Positions 1 to 5,977 of a stretch of DNA of 6,677 nt are shown here, one piece after another. The stretch is from Actinomycetota bacterium (GTDB lineage Bacteria > Actinomycetota > Humimicrobiia > Humimicrobiales > Humimicrobiaceae). Positions within the stretch are counted from its first letter, which is position 1; each line of letters opens with the position of its first letter. The notes beneath the pieces were generated by a model, which worked only from the letters and a program-made list of their open reading frames with translations, did not search any database and was not told the DNA's origin. The position numbers and the translations under genes are program-made. The stretch covers positions 1 to 6,677 of the forward strand of contig DNFX01000282.1 in the NCBI GenBank assembly GCA_003486795.1. Direction: 5' to 3'.

Positions 1-2
1 TA

Positions 3-326
3 CAATTTTTTTTAAAGAAAATATTAATTCTACCTGAAATCAAATCTAAACACTTGCATATCGGAGCAGGCAAAGATCATCCATTCCAGACTTTATTAAT
101 TAAAATAAACAATTTCTCTCCACTTCATGTTGTAAACTGCCTTGGCAATAAAAAAATAGGAGAAACTCTTAAAATGATGGAATCAAAGACTAGTGAAATT
201 ACCGTAGATGAATTGAGAAATTTGAAAAAACATATAAATAATTTAATGTGTTTTTGGATGGATATGCCTTGGAATATTGATTGGGTCGAGACAATGGTAA
301 ATGCAAAAAAGGTTCTTCCTCAATAA
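3..326 (+). CDS. Unrecognised protein, 3' part only (enters from outside the window)
   Basis: The frame is open from the first bases of the window to a TAA at 324-326, giving about 107 residues with no stop, so this is probably the C-terminal part of a longer protein. Possible internal starts are TTG at 54 and ATG at 174. The latter follows an AGGAGA at 158-163 and would give a 51-residue protein. The C-terminal half reads as a helical stretch (TVDELRNLKKHINNLM) followed by a Trp- and Met-rich end (CFWMDMPWNIDWVETM). I recognise no family, signal peptide or membrane segment. The gene converges on the tRNA-Gln gene. It could also be a decayed remnant of a larger gene, which cannot be judged without the sequence to the left. 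Confidence 0.4.
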   Translation, partial: QFFLKKILILPEIKSKHLHIGAGKDHPFQTLLIKINNFSPLHVVNCLGNKKIGETLKMMESKTSEITVDELRNLKKHINNLMCFWMDMPWNIDWVETMVNAKKVLPQ

Positions 327-352
327 GGGGCCAAATTATACGTCCCCAAGGT

Positions 353-426
353 TGGCTGGGGTGGGAGGACTCGAACCCCCGCGCCATGATCCAGAGTCAT
401 GTGTCCTACCACTAGACTACACCCCA
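353..426 (-). tRNA. tRNA-Gln (anticodon CUG)
   Basis: The minus strand folds into a complete cloverleaf. The acceptor stem is TGGGGTG (420-426) with CACCCCA (357-363), all seven pairs formed. The D arm carries AGTGGTA. The anticodon stem CATGA/TCATG encloses the loop CTCTGGA (390-396), so the anticodon is CTG and reads the glutamine codon CAG. The T arm has GGGGG/CCTCC around TTCGAGT, with one G-T pair. The discriminator base is G and the 3' CCA is encoded at 353-355. It lies downstream of the sulfur operon on the same strand but has its own promoter candidate. The CUG isoacceptor reads only CAG, so a UUG species is expected elsewhere in the genome. Confidence 0.97.
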
Positions 427-435
427 GCGAAAAGA

Positions 436-455
436 AATTTGTCCTGAAACAAATT
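436..455 (-). other. Small inverted repeat in the tRNA-Gln leader
   Basis: AATTTGT (436-442) and ACAAATT (449-455) form a perfect 7-bp inverted repeat around a 6-base loop. It lies between the promoter candidate and the mature 5' end of tRNA-Gln, ten bases before the latter. It would form a weak AT-rich hairpin in the precursor leader. A role in processing is only a guess. Confidence 0.3.
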
Positions 456-465
456 GCAAGTTAAC

Positions 466-493
466 ATTATAAAAGATGACAGAAAAAATACAA
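466..493 (-). promoter_or_regulatory. Promoter candidate for tRNA-Gln
   Basis: Read on the minus strand, a perfect -10 box TATAAT (466-471) is preceded at 16 bases by TTGTAT (488-493), which matches three of six -35 positions. Transcription would start near 459, giving a leader of about 33 bases before the mature tRNA. The site lies just beyond the hairpin at 513-573, an arrangement that suits separate transcription of the tRNA after the upstream operon terminates. Confidence 0.45.
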
Positions 494-512
494 ATATTTT
501 GGGGAAAATAAA

Positions 513-573
513 AGAACTACCTCCATAAAAATAAAGGATACTATAAATAATATCTTATTCGGGAGGTAGTTCT
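513..573 (-). terminator. Long hairpin, probable terminator of the iscU-tusA-dsrE operon
   Basis: AGAACTACCTCC (513-524) and GGAGGTAGTTCT (562-573) form a perfect 12-bp inverted repeat. The 37 bases between them can add AATAA/TTATT and GATA/TATC pairing with small bulges, so the whole 61-base stretch can fold as one imperfect hairpin. On the minus strand the stem is followed by TTTTATTTT, and on the plus strand by GGCTTTTT, so it could act in both directions. It lies about 110 bases past the stop of the DsrE-family gene and before the tRNA promoter. The large inner part is unusual for an intrinsic terminator. A small palindromic repeat element is the main alternative. Confidence 0.5.
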
Positions 574-681
574 GGCTTTTTGGTTTAAAAACCAATGCCC
601 TTTATTGATTAAATTTTAATATATTTTTCTCAAACAATCAATATTTCAAACTATGTTAATCCAAAAATCAGTAGTTGATAA

Positions 682-1053
682 TTAAAACCACATTGTTCCA
701 TCCGCATCTACAACCAGGTCGTTTAATGTGGCTGCCCCGACTATTTTTGCATATTCAACAAAGTCGTTTTCTTTAAGATTCTGGCCGAAAACCTGCATGC
801 TCTGCTGGCATACAAGCATTTTTACTCCCATTTCAGCAGTCTTGTCCATGACTTCCTTGAGGGAAGGGAAGTTGCCCATTTTGATTTTTTCTGCATTGCC
901 TTTTACTACAACAGAAATACCTTCCCCGAGAAAATAAAGAGTCGGTTCCATATCCATTGAAACAGCAGTCTGGGCAAGAATAAAAGGTGAGTAAAGTCTC
1001 TGCGGCGTACTGGTTCCACTGGTCAGAACATACAATATTTTTTTACCTGACAT
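682..1053 (-). CDS. DsrE-family sulfur-relay-like protein
   Basis: This 123-residue protein has the size and signatures of the DsrE/DsrF-like fold. It starts with a hydrophobic strand (KKILYVLTSG), followed by a helix with Ser22-Pro23 and an FLGEG strand at residues 41-45. It then has the typical segment GVKMLVCQQSM with Cys82, and a GAATL motif near residues 106-110. Family members are soluble and many carry a persulfide on the conserved cysteine, handing sulfur to or from TusA-type proteins; others have no proven role. Cys82 is the only cysteine and lies at the expected position. AGGAGGG lies just before the ATG, supporting this start. The gene is last in the operon, 26 bases after the TusA-like gene, which makes a TusA partnership likely. 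The exact substrate is not visible. Confidence 0.85.
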   Translation of the reverse strand: MSGKKILYVLTSGTSTPQRLYSPFILAQTAVSMDMEPTLYFLGEGISVVVKGNAEKIKMGNFPSLKEVMDKTAEMGVKMLVCQQSMQVFGQNLKENDFVEYAKIVGAATLNDLVVDADGTMWF

Positions 1054-1079
1054 TTTCCCTCCTGTATTAATTTGAAAAT

Positions 1080-1400
1080 TTATGATTTTTTTATCAGAAA
1101 GCTGAATACGTCTTCATCTTTATTGATAGACAAGAGCTCATTTCCGGTTCTTCTTGTCCATGCCTTGATATCTTCTTCTGATGCCGGATCATCAGCCATC
1201 ATTAAAAGCACCTCATCTTTTTTCATTTCATCGATTTTTTTCCTGGTTTCAAAAACAGGTGCAGGGCAGTAAAGGCCTGTACAGTCCAGAACCTGATCAT
1301 ATTCAGCTACAGGTTCATTTGAACACGGATAGCAGATGCCTGACAGATTTTCCTTAGTCTCATCGTCACAGAAAGGACAGGAACATTTCTTTTCATCCAT
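1080..1400 (-). CDS. TusA-family sulfur carrier with N-terminal zinc-ribbon-like Cys cluster
   Basis: This 106-residue protein has two parts. Residues about 35-106 are a TusA/SirA domain: LDCTGLYCPAP contains the family's CPxP motif with Cys45, the residue that carries a persulfide in TusA, plus an extra Cys40. The later DDPASEEDIKAW segment is also typical. Residues 1-30 add Cys6, Cys8, Cys11, Cys23 and Cys26, arranged as CxxC-11 residues-CxxC with one extra cysteine, which suggests a zinc ribbon or rubredoxin-like metal site. Plain TusA is about 75-80 residues, so the N-terminal part is an addition. The ATG overlaps the iscU stop codon by one base (TAATG), so translation is probably coupled. 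Its likely role is to carry sulfur between the DsrE-like protein and the IscU scaffold; this is inferred from neighbours. Confidence 0.85.
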   Translation of the reverse strand: MDEKKCSCPFCDDETKENLSGICYPCSNEPVAEYDQVLDCTGLYCPAPVFETRKKIDEMKKDEVLLMMADDPASEEDIKAWTRRTGNELLSINKDEDVFSFLIKKS

Positions 1401-1771
1401 TATTTCTCTCCTTTTTTACGATAGTTTTCAATTGCTGCATGAAGTGCTTCGGCTCCGAGATTTGAGCAGTGCATTTTATTATCAGGAAGACCGCCGAGTC
1501 TTGCAGCAACATCTTTGTTTGTTATCTTCATTGCTTCATCCAGAGTTTTTCCCTTTGCCATCTCGCTTACCATGCTTGAAACTGCTATTGCAGCCCCGCA
1601 TCCGAATGTCTTGAATTTAACATCGTCTATTTTATCGTCTTTAACTTTTATATAAAAAGTCATCATATCACCGCAAATAGGATTGCCGACTTCTCCCACA
1701 CCGTCAGCATTCTCTATCGAACCCACATTCCGTGGATTGGTGAAGTGGTCCAGAACTTTTTCATTATACAT
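1400..1771 (-). CDS. iscU: IscU/NifU-type iron-sulfur cluster scaffold
   Basis: This 123-residue protein matches single-domain IscU in length and motifs. It begins YNEKVLDHFTNPRNVG. The cluster ligands are intact: Cys33 in NPICGD with Asp35, Cys58 in FGCGAA, and His101-Cys102 in MHCSNL. In the family these residues hold a nascent [2Fe-2S] or [4Fe-4S] cluster before transfer to apoproteins in the cytoplasm. The helix after the third cysteine (AEALHAAIENY) is also typical. GAGGAG lies five bases before the ATG, supporting the start. The gene follows the IscS homologue after 186 bases and is overlapped by the TusA-like gene. The LPxxK region recognised by the HscA chaperone in proteobacterial IscU is LPDNK here, and no hscA or hscB is present in the window. 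Confidence 0.95.
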   Translation of the reverse strand: MYNEKVLDHFTNPRNVGSIENADGVGEVGNPICGDMMTFYIKVKDDKIDDVKFKTFGCGAAIAVSSMVSEMAKGKTLDEAMKITNKDVAARLGGLPDNKMHCSNLGAEALHAAIENYRKKGEK

Positions 1772-1809
1772 GTATACTCCTCATATAAATTTTCTTTAAA
1801 TTCTTGTTT

Positions 1810-1838
1810 GTTAAAGATTATTAAATCATATAAGTCAA
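1810..1838 (-). promoter_or_regulatory. Promoter candidate for the iscU-tusA-dsrE operon
   Basis: On the minus strand TTGACT (1833-1838, five of six -35 positions) is followed after 17 bases by TTTAAC (1810-1815, four of six -10 positions). Transcription would start near 1803 and leave a leader of about 30 bases with the GAGGAG site before iscU. The 186-base gap between the IscS homologue and iscU (1772-1957) is otherwise AT-rich with no clear terminator, so read-through from the upstream gene is also possible. Confidence 0.4.
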
Positions 1839-1957
1839 ATTAAAAAAATTGCCGGTATTAAAATTAATAAAAAGAACATTCGGCTTTCGATATTATTTTT
1901 AATTTGAAAAATATATTTTATTAAAAATTATTAAGTACATTAAGCTTGTGTCATCCT

Positions 1958-3145
1958 TTATCCTTTATACAGGGGCGACATCTTCCTTAGCCTGTCTATG
2001 ATAGGGGGAAGTGCTGCAAGTACCTTATCTATCTGTTCTTCAGTATTATATTTTGATAGTGAAAACAGAATCGAGCCCTGGGATGTAGCTGCCCCAAGTC
2101 CAATTGCGCTGCATACATGCGAACTTTTCAGAGCCTGTGATGCGCACGAGGAACCGGTTGCCACGTATATACCTTCCATATTAAGGAAAAGAACAATTGA
2201 TTCTCCTTCAACATATTCAAAGCTTATATGAACATTTCCAGGCAGCCTGTGCTGTATAGAGCCATTAAGCTTCACATCTTTTATTGATTCTTTTATGCCG
2301 GCTATCAGTTTGTCCCTGAGTGGAATTATTTTTTCTGCATTTTTATTCATTTCTTCCTTTGCCAGTTCGCAGGCTTTTCCAAATCCGATAATTCCTGCAA
2401 CATTTTCAGTTCCTGCCCTCCTTCCTCTTTCCTGTACTCCGCCAAGAAGGGAAGGTCTGATTCTTATGCCCTTTTTAAGATAAAGCGCAGCGCTTCCTTT
2501 GGGCCCGTGCATCTGCTGGGAGGAAAAACTCATTGCTGATACGTTAAGTTCTTTAACATCGGCAGGTATTATCCCTGCAGTAGCAACTGCATCAGTATGA
2601 AAAGCAATTCCTTTTTCAGCAGCTGTTTCTGATATTTCCCTGATTTTCTGTATCGTGCCTATTTCATTATTTGCATGCATTATGGAAATAAGTATTGTTT
2701 CCTTCCGGATTGCTTTTTTCAGCCCGTCTGCGTCAATGAATCCTTCGCCATCAACCGGAAGAAGTGTCACATCAAAACCTCTTTTCTGCAGCTCTTTTAA
2801 AGGATTAAGTATTGAGATGTGTTCTATCTCAGATGATATTATATGATTACCCCTGCTCTTTAATGCCTCTGAAATGCCGAATAGGGCAAAATTATTTGAT
2901 TCAGTTCCGCATGAGGTAAAATAGATTTCCTCTGGCTCTGCATTTACAAGTGCTGCCACTTTTTTTCTTGCTTCTTCGATTTTTTCTTTTACTTCAAAAC
3001 CGGCTTTATGGATACTGGAAGGATTCCCGTAATGTCCTGTTATAAAGGGCATCATTTCATCTATTACTCTTGGATCTGTTCTTGTCGAAGACGCATTATC
3101 CATATAAATAAAATCATCTTTACTGTTTGTGTTTAAATCATGCAT
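1958..3145 (-). CDS. iscS: IscS/NifS-family protein lacking the PLP lysine, probable non-desulfurase
   Basis: The 395-residue protein is full length for class I cysteine desulfurases and aligns throughout: YMDNASST (14-21), GNPSSIH (40-46), GTESNN (80-85), His109 in IEH, ANNEIGT (158-164), HTDAV with Asp185, HGPKG (213-217), ERGRRAGTEN (239-248), and the mobile-loop Cys334 in GSSCAS. Several catalytic positions differ. The usual SAHK before the GPKG motif is SSQQ, so the PLP-binding Lys is Gln211 and the preceding His is Gln210. The Gln of HxDAVQ is Ala188. The Arg of the IRxSL motif, which binds the substrate carboxylate, is Leu360. Desulfurase activity is therefore unlikely. A. fulgidus IscS also lacks this lysine and has been reported inactive but able to supply a cysteine ligand to a cluster on IscU. 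AGGG lies four bases before the ATG; the next Met (15) would cut the first strand. The iscU gene follows. Confidence 0.93.
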   Translation of the reverse strand: MHDLNTNSKDDFIYMDNASSTRTDPRVIDEMMPFITGHYGNPSSIHKAGFEVKEKIEEARKKVAALVNAEPEEIYFTSCGTESNNFALFGISEALKSRGNHIISSEIEHISILNPLKELQKRGFDVTLLPVDGEGFIDADGLKKAIRKETILISIMHANNEIGTIQKIREISETAAEKGIAFHTDAVATAGIIPADVKELNVSAMSFSSQQMHGPKGSAALYLKKGIRIRPSLLGGVQERGRRAGTENVAGIIGFGKACELAKEEMNKNAEKIIPLRDKLIAGIKESIKDVKLNGSIQHRLPGNVHISFEYVEGESIVLFLNMEGIYVATGSSCASQALKSSHVCSAIGLGAATSQGSILFSLSKYNTEEQIDKVLAALPPIIDRLRKMSPLYKG

Positions 3146-3199
3146 TTTCCCTGCTTTCTTTTTTATTCAATATTATCCGAACCATACCTTAAAAATAGT

Positions 3200-3227
3200 T
3201 TTACTATATTTTTACATCTATTATAAT
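3200..3227 (+). promoter_or_regulatory. Promoter candidate for the plus-strand coiled-coil gene pair
   Basis: TTTACT (3200-3205, four of six -35 positions) is followed after 16 bases by a perfect TATAAT (3222-3227). It overlaps the opposing candidate for the iscS homologue, so the two divergent units may share control. The leader to the ATG at 3368 would be about 135 bases, long enough to include the small palindromes at 3286-3313. Confidence 0.3.
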
Positions 3228-3232
3228 GCTAA
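3203..3232 (-). promoter_or_regulatory. Promoter candidate for the iscS homologue
   Basis: On the minus strand TTAGCA (3227-3232, four of six -35 positions) and TATAGT (3203-3208, five of six -10 positions) are 18 bases apart. The start would be near 3196, giving a leader of about 50 bases. The region is very AT-rich, so chance matches are likely, and a TATAAT also occurs on this strand at 3220-3225 without a good -35. Confidence 0.25.
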
Positions 3233-3285
3233 ATATAGATTTTTTTAGAATTATATTTTTCGGAATTTACCATATATGAGTAGTC

Positions 3286-3313
3286 ATGCTCAGCATAATA
3301 GTGCGTATGCATA
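3286..3313. repeat. Two small palindromes in the divergent control region
   Basis: ATGCTCAGCAT (3286-3296) is a perfect 5-bp inverted repeat around one base, and TATGCATA (3306-3313) is an 8-base palindrome whose centre lies about 18-19 bases further on. They sit between the promoter candidates and the ATG at 3368. A spacing near two helical turns would place dimer-binding sites on one face of the DNA, but both are short enough to occur by chance. Confidence 0.25.
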
Positions 3314-3367
3314 AGTTATATACAAGTAATTATTCAGATGATTTTAAAGAGGTAAAGATAAAGCATT

Positions 3368-4015
3368 ATGACTCTTGAGATTTGTGAAAATTTAGATTTA
3401 AAAAAAGTAATAATAAAGGAATCCAGGTTTTTCAGTGAAAGGTTTGCAATGATTGTAAGTGAGGAGCAGAGCCTTGTCTATGAGATGGTTGGGGATGACC
3501 TCTATTATAATAAAAGGGCATTTTATTTTCCCGTATTTGAGAATTATATTTTTGTTCCGGGAACCAGAAATATTGATACCAAAAACAAATCCCTGAAATT
3601 TATAGGAACGATAATTGAAGAAGATGAAATACAGATGATAAAGTCTGTTATAAAAAATCACAAATTGAAGGAAAAAGATGCCTATAAGAGTTACAAGAAG
3701 AATCTGGATAAAACCATGTCAGGGCTTATTGAAAATCTGAGCAAAGAAATAGAAAACCAGAAAGATTTTCTGAAACAGTCACTTCTGACTGAAAACCAGT
3801 TTAATGAAAATATAGATATTCTTATAAAGAACTATGCGGAGATAATATCGCTAAAACTGGCCAGCGAACTTACGCTTGACAGTGATGACAAGGAAAAAAT
3901 AAATGCATTTTATGGGAATATGATTGAAGGTATAAAGAAAAATACTTATTCCAAAGAAACAGAAAATCATGATGCAGACAGTTCAGATGAACAACAGGTG
4001 GAGCTTGAACAATAA
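3368..4015 (+). CDS. Unrecognised 215-residue protein with acidic tail
   Basis: I recognise no family. Residues 1-85 alternate short hydrophobic strands (KKVIIKE, RFAMIVSE, SLVYEMV, AFYFPVFENYIFVPG, LKFIGTIIEE) and look like a beta-rich domain. Residues 86-190 are mostly helical and charged (KSYKKNLDKTMSGLIENLSK, LLTENQFNENIDILIKNYAE). The last 25 residues are acidic and low in complexity (DADSSDEQQVELEQ), probably disordered. There is one cysteine (Cys6), no tryptophan, no signal peptide and no membrane segment, so it is probably cytoplasmic. GAGGT at 3349-3353 is 14 bases before the ATG, which is long; an in-frame TAA at 3359 excludes an earlier start except ATT at 3365. The next gene starts 30 bases after its stop, so the two are probably co-transcribed and may act together. 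Confidence 0.75.
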   Translation: MTLEICENLDLKKVIIKESRFFSERFAMIVSEEQSLVYEMVGDDLYYNKRAFYFPVFENYIFVPGTRNIDTKNKSLKFIGTIIEEDEIQMIKSVIKNHKLKEKDAYKSYKKNLDKTMSGLIENLSKEIENQKDFLKQSLLTENQFNENIDILIKNYAEIISLKLASELTLDSDDKEKINAFYGNMIEGIKKNTYSKETENHDADSSDEQQVELEQ

Positions 4016-4045
4016 ACCAGTGAAATATTTTACAGGGATAAAGCC

Positions 4046-4990
4046 ATGAATTTAAAAGAACAGGTTAAAAAAGAAGTTGAGGATTTTATATTCAACCTCA
4101 GGCTCAAGAATTCAACTTCTATTACCAGGATTTCGATTTATGAGAATATAATTAATTCATTTAGCCAGGTATTAACAGATGAGCAGAAAAGCTCAAATGC
4201 AAACTTTCAGAATATCTCCAGTGAACTTGAATTACTCAGAAGTCTTAATGATGAAAATTTTAAAATAATAGATGATTTAAATAACAGATTAAAAGATTTC
4301 AATGGCATGTACGCTCTGAAGGAAAATGAAATACAGCTTAAAATAGTTGAGAAAAAAGCTCTTCTCAGATTTAAGAAATCAAAACTTCTGGAAAACCAGA
4401 ATGAATTCGATGCTCTCAGCAGACGTATCGATGAGCTTTCAGAAAAGAAAACGGTTCTTGTTGCTGAAGAAGACAAACTTAAAAAAGAAATAGCTGAACA
4501 CTTTGATTCATATACCTCAAAGATTGTGGAAAGTAATTTTGAAAACATAAAAAAATCTATTAATGAATATAGCTTTGAGTCTGAATTAAACCAGGATATA
4601 AATATTTATGAGAACAAAGAGTATATTGAATCAGAAGAATACAGGCAGGCTTCACCAAACATGAAAATTTATTTGAACAGGTTATTTAATTATAAAGTAT
4701 TTATTAAAGAGAAAATAAAGGAATTTGATTTAAATATTGATTTTGACGAATTCAAAGATAAATTATACAGAATCGACTCATCACTGGTTGATTTAAACAA
4801 GCGTATTGCTGAAACAGATATGGAGATAGAAACAGCACAGGCAAATATCGGCAAAAAGGCAGAACTGGAAAAAGAAATTACTGAAATTGAAAAAGAAATA
4901 GAATCTTTTTCTGAAGTAATCAATAAAGACAGTGAGCTCCTTGACAGGGCAAAAAGCATAAAAGATTATATTAAAGAAATTGATAAATAG
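4046..4990 (+). CDS. Unrecognised coiled-coil protein, 314 residues
   Basis: The protein is almost entirely helical, rich in Lys, Glu, Asn and Ile, and has no cysteine or tryptophan. Heptad-like coiled coil runs from about residue 52 to 165 (RRIDELSEKKTVLVAEEDK) and again from about 242 to 312 (KKAELEKEITEIEKEIESF). A different segment of about 75 residues lies between, rich in Tyr and Phe (EYSFESELNQDINIYENKEY, MKIYLNRLFNYKVF). Two coils around a middle domain recall SMC/Rad50-like hairpins, but there is no Walker or ABC signature, so this is shape only. No membrane segment or signal peptide is seen, so a cytoplasmic scaffold is likely. AGGG lies about nine bases before the ATG. It follows the 215-residue protein by 30 bases and precedes the HAD gene by 40. 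No function is assigned. Confidence 0.8.
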   Translation: MNLKEQVKKEVEDFIFNLRLKNSTSITRISIYENIINSFSQVLTDEQKSSNANFQNISSELELLRSLNDENFKIIDDLNNRLKDFNGMYALKENEIQLKIVEKKALLRFKKSKLLENQNEFDALSRRIDELSEKKTVLVAEEDKLKKEIAEHFDSYTSKIVESNFENIKKSINEYSFESELNQDINIYENKEYIESEEYRQASPNMKIYLNRLFNYKVFIKEKIKEFDLNIDFDEFKDKLYRIDSSLVDLNKRIAETDMEIETAQANIGKKAELEKEITEIEKEIESFSEVINKDSELLDRAKSIKDYIKEIDK

Positions 4991-5030
4991 AAATCGATAA
5001 ATAATCACTAACTATAATGCAGGTAATTAA

Positions 5031-5816
5031 TTGATAAAACTGATAGCCGTAGACCTTGACGGAACTCTGTTTAATTCTGAATCAAAAATCAGCATTAAAA
5101 ACAAGTCAGCACTTGAACGATGCAGGGATAATGGTATAAAAGTAGTAATTGCAAGCGCAAAGCCGGCTTACAGTATTTCCAAAATAATTACTGAACTTGG
5201 TTTGGATGCTCTTCATATTTCTTATTCGGGAGCGCTTATAATCGATAAAGATTTAAAACCTGTTTTTGAGTTAAAAATGGAGCCGGAAGTCTGCAGGGGC
5301 ATCATTCTGGCAGGAAGAATATGGAAAAAGGGAATAACTCTCGGGCTGGACGATGGAATACTTTATTATGAAAAAGAACACCCTTATAACAAGATAGTTA
5401 TTGAAGTAGGGGACGTAATAAAGAAAGTTAAAGATCTGACTGTCGAAAAGATCTGTAGCAGAGGTCTGATGTTTTCAATATCTGCATATGAGAATGATTC
5501 TTTCGAAGATTTCTTAAAAGAAAAGTTCAAGAACTGCCGGATAAAAATTATGATGGGAAGCCCTTTTTCCCTGATTATAAATCACTCGGATACAAGTAAA
5601 ATATTTGCGCTTAAGAAAATTCTTGAAATATACGGTATTTCTCCTGATGAGGCTATGGCAATAGGTGACAGCTATACAGATATTTCTATGATTTCCGAAG
5701 TAGGTATCGGTGTTGCTATGGGTAATGCTGTACCTGAACTGAAAGAAGCTGCAGATTTTATTGTACCTGACAATGATAGTGACGGTGTTGCTACGGCTAT
5801 AGAGAAATTTGTTTAA
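5031..5816 (+). CDS. Cof-type HAD-superfamily hydrolase
   Basis: This 261-residue protein has the HAD phosphatase motifs in order. DLDGT at 8-12 holds the nucleophile Asp8 and acid/base Asp10, motif II is VVIASAK with Ser42, the motif III lysine is Lys190 in SDTSKIFALK, and motif IV is GDSYTD (212-217) with Asp213 and Asp217. The ending GVAMGNAVPELKEAADFIV followed by DGVATAIEKF is typical of Cof/YidA proteins, whose cap lies between motifs II and III (here about 80-185). The family removes phosphate from sugar phosphates, flavin or other small metabolites; the substrate cannot be told. Variations are AK for the common GR after motif II and Thr for Asn in motif IV. The start is TTG with CAGGT six bases upstream; no ATG is in frame nearby. 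It probably ends the operon begun at 3368. Confidence 0.92.
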   Translation: MIKLIAVDLDGTLFNSESKISIKNKSALERCRDNGIKVVIASAKPAYSISKIITELGLDALHISYSGALIIDKDLKPVFELKMEPEVCRGIILAGRIWKKGITLGLDDGILYYEKEHPYNKIVIEVGDVIKKVKDLTVEKICSRGLMFSISAYENDSFEDFLKEKFKNCRIKIMMGSPFSLIINHSDTSKIFALKKILEIYGISPDEAMAIGDSYTDISMISEVGIGVAMGNAVPELKEAADFIVPDNDSDGVATAIEKFV

Positions 5817-5867
5817 ACCTGAAAACACAGGCTAAAAAACAAATGTGTGGCTATGAAAAACAGGCAG

Positions 5868-5881
5868 CTGAAATATTTCAG
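5868..5881. promoter_or_regulatory. 14-base perfect palindrome, operator candidate
   Basis: CTGAAATATTTCAG is perfectly self-complementary. It lies in the spacer between the HAD gene and plsY, about 33 bases upstream of the plsY -35 candidate. Its half-site CTGAAA occurs again, in the opposite arrangement, at 5978-5991 and also once at 5819. Binding by a dimeric regulator is possible but unproven. Confidence 0.35.
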
Positions 5882-5913
5882 AATAAAAATATTGCCAATT
5901 TGCTTCTAATCGA

Positions 5914-5942
5914 TTGAACTTAATTAATTAATGCTTTAAAAT
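5914..5942 (+). promoter_or_regulatory. Promoter candidate for plsY
   Basis: TTGAAC (5914-5919, four of six -35 positions) and TAAAAT (5937-5942, five of six -10 positions) are separated by 17 bases. Transcription would start near 5949, leaving a leader of about 40 bases that includes the inverted repeat abutting the start codon. This fits plsY beginning a new transcription unit after the 175-base spacer. Confidence 0.45.
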
Positions 5943-5977
5943 TTTAGTTTTATAGAATAATAAAAATAATAAGTCCC

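Noticed and set aside
331..350. GGGG/CCCC stem after the tRNA 3' end as a terminator
   Set aside because: The stem is only four pairs with a long loop and no T tract follows on the minus strand.
199..387. Minus-strand reading frame of 62 codons
   Set aside because: It runs across the 3' half of the tRNA-Gln gene and antisense to the partial frame at 3-326, with no support of its own.
353..426. tRNA-Gln as an attachment site of an integrated element
   Set aside because: No integrase gene and no second copy of the tRNA 3' end are visible in the window.
579..594. Inverted repeat TTGGTTT/AAACCAA beside the large hairpin
   Set aside because: It is short and AT-rich with almost no loop, likely chance in this base composition.
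728..2846. Plus-strand frames opposite the Isc operon genes
   Set aside because: They lie antisense to well-supported genes and show no family motifs.
1958..3145. IscS homologue as a simple pseudogene
   Set aside because: The frame is uninterrupted at normal length, has a plausible ribosome binding site, and keeps most fold motifs and Cys334. Changes are confined to specific catalytic positions rather than spread as random decay.
4046..4990. SMC or Rad50-type ATPase
   Set aside because: The shape of two coils around a middle domain is similar, but no Walker A, Walker B or ABC signature is present and the protein is far too short.
4207..5008. Several minus-strand open frames opposite the coiled-coil gene
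   Set aside because: They are Ser/Phe-rich mirror images of the Lys/Glu-rich coding strand and lack ribosome binding sites.
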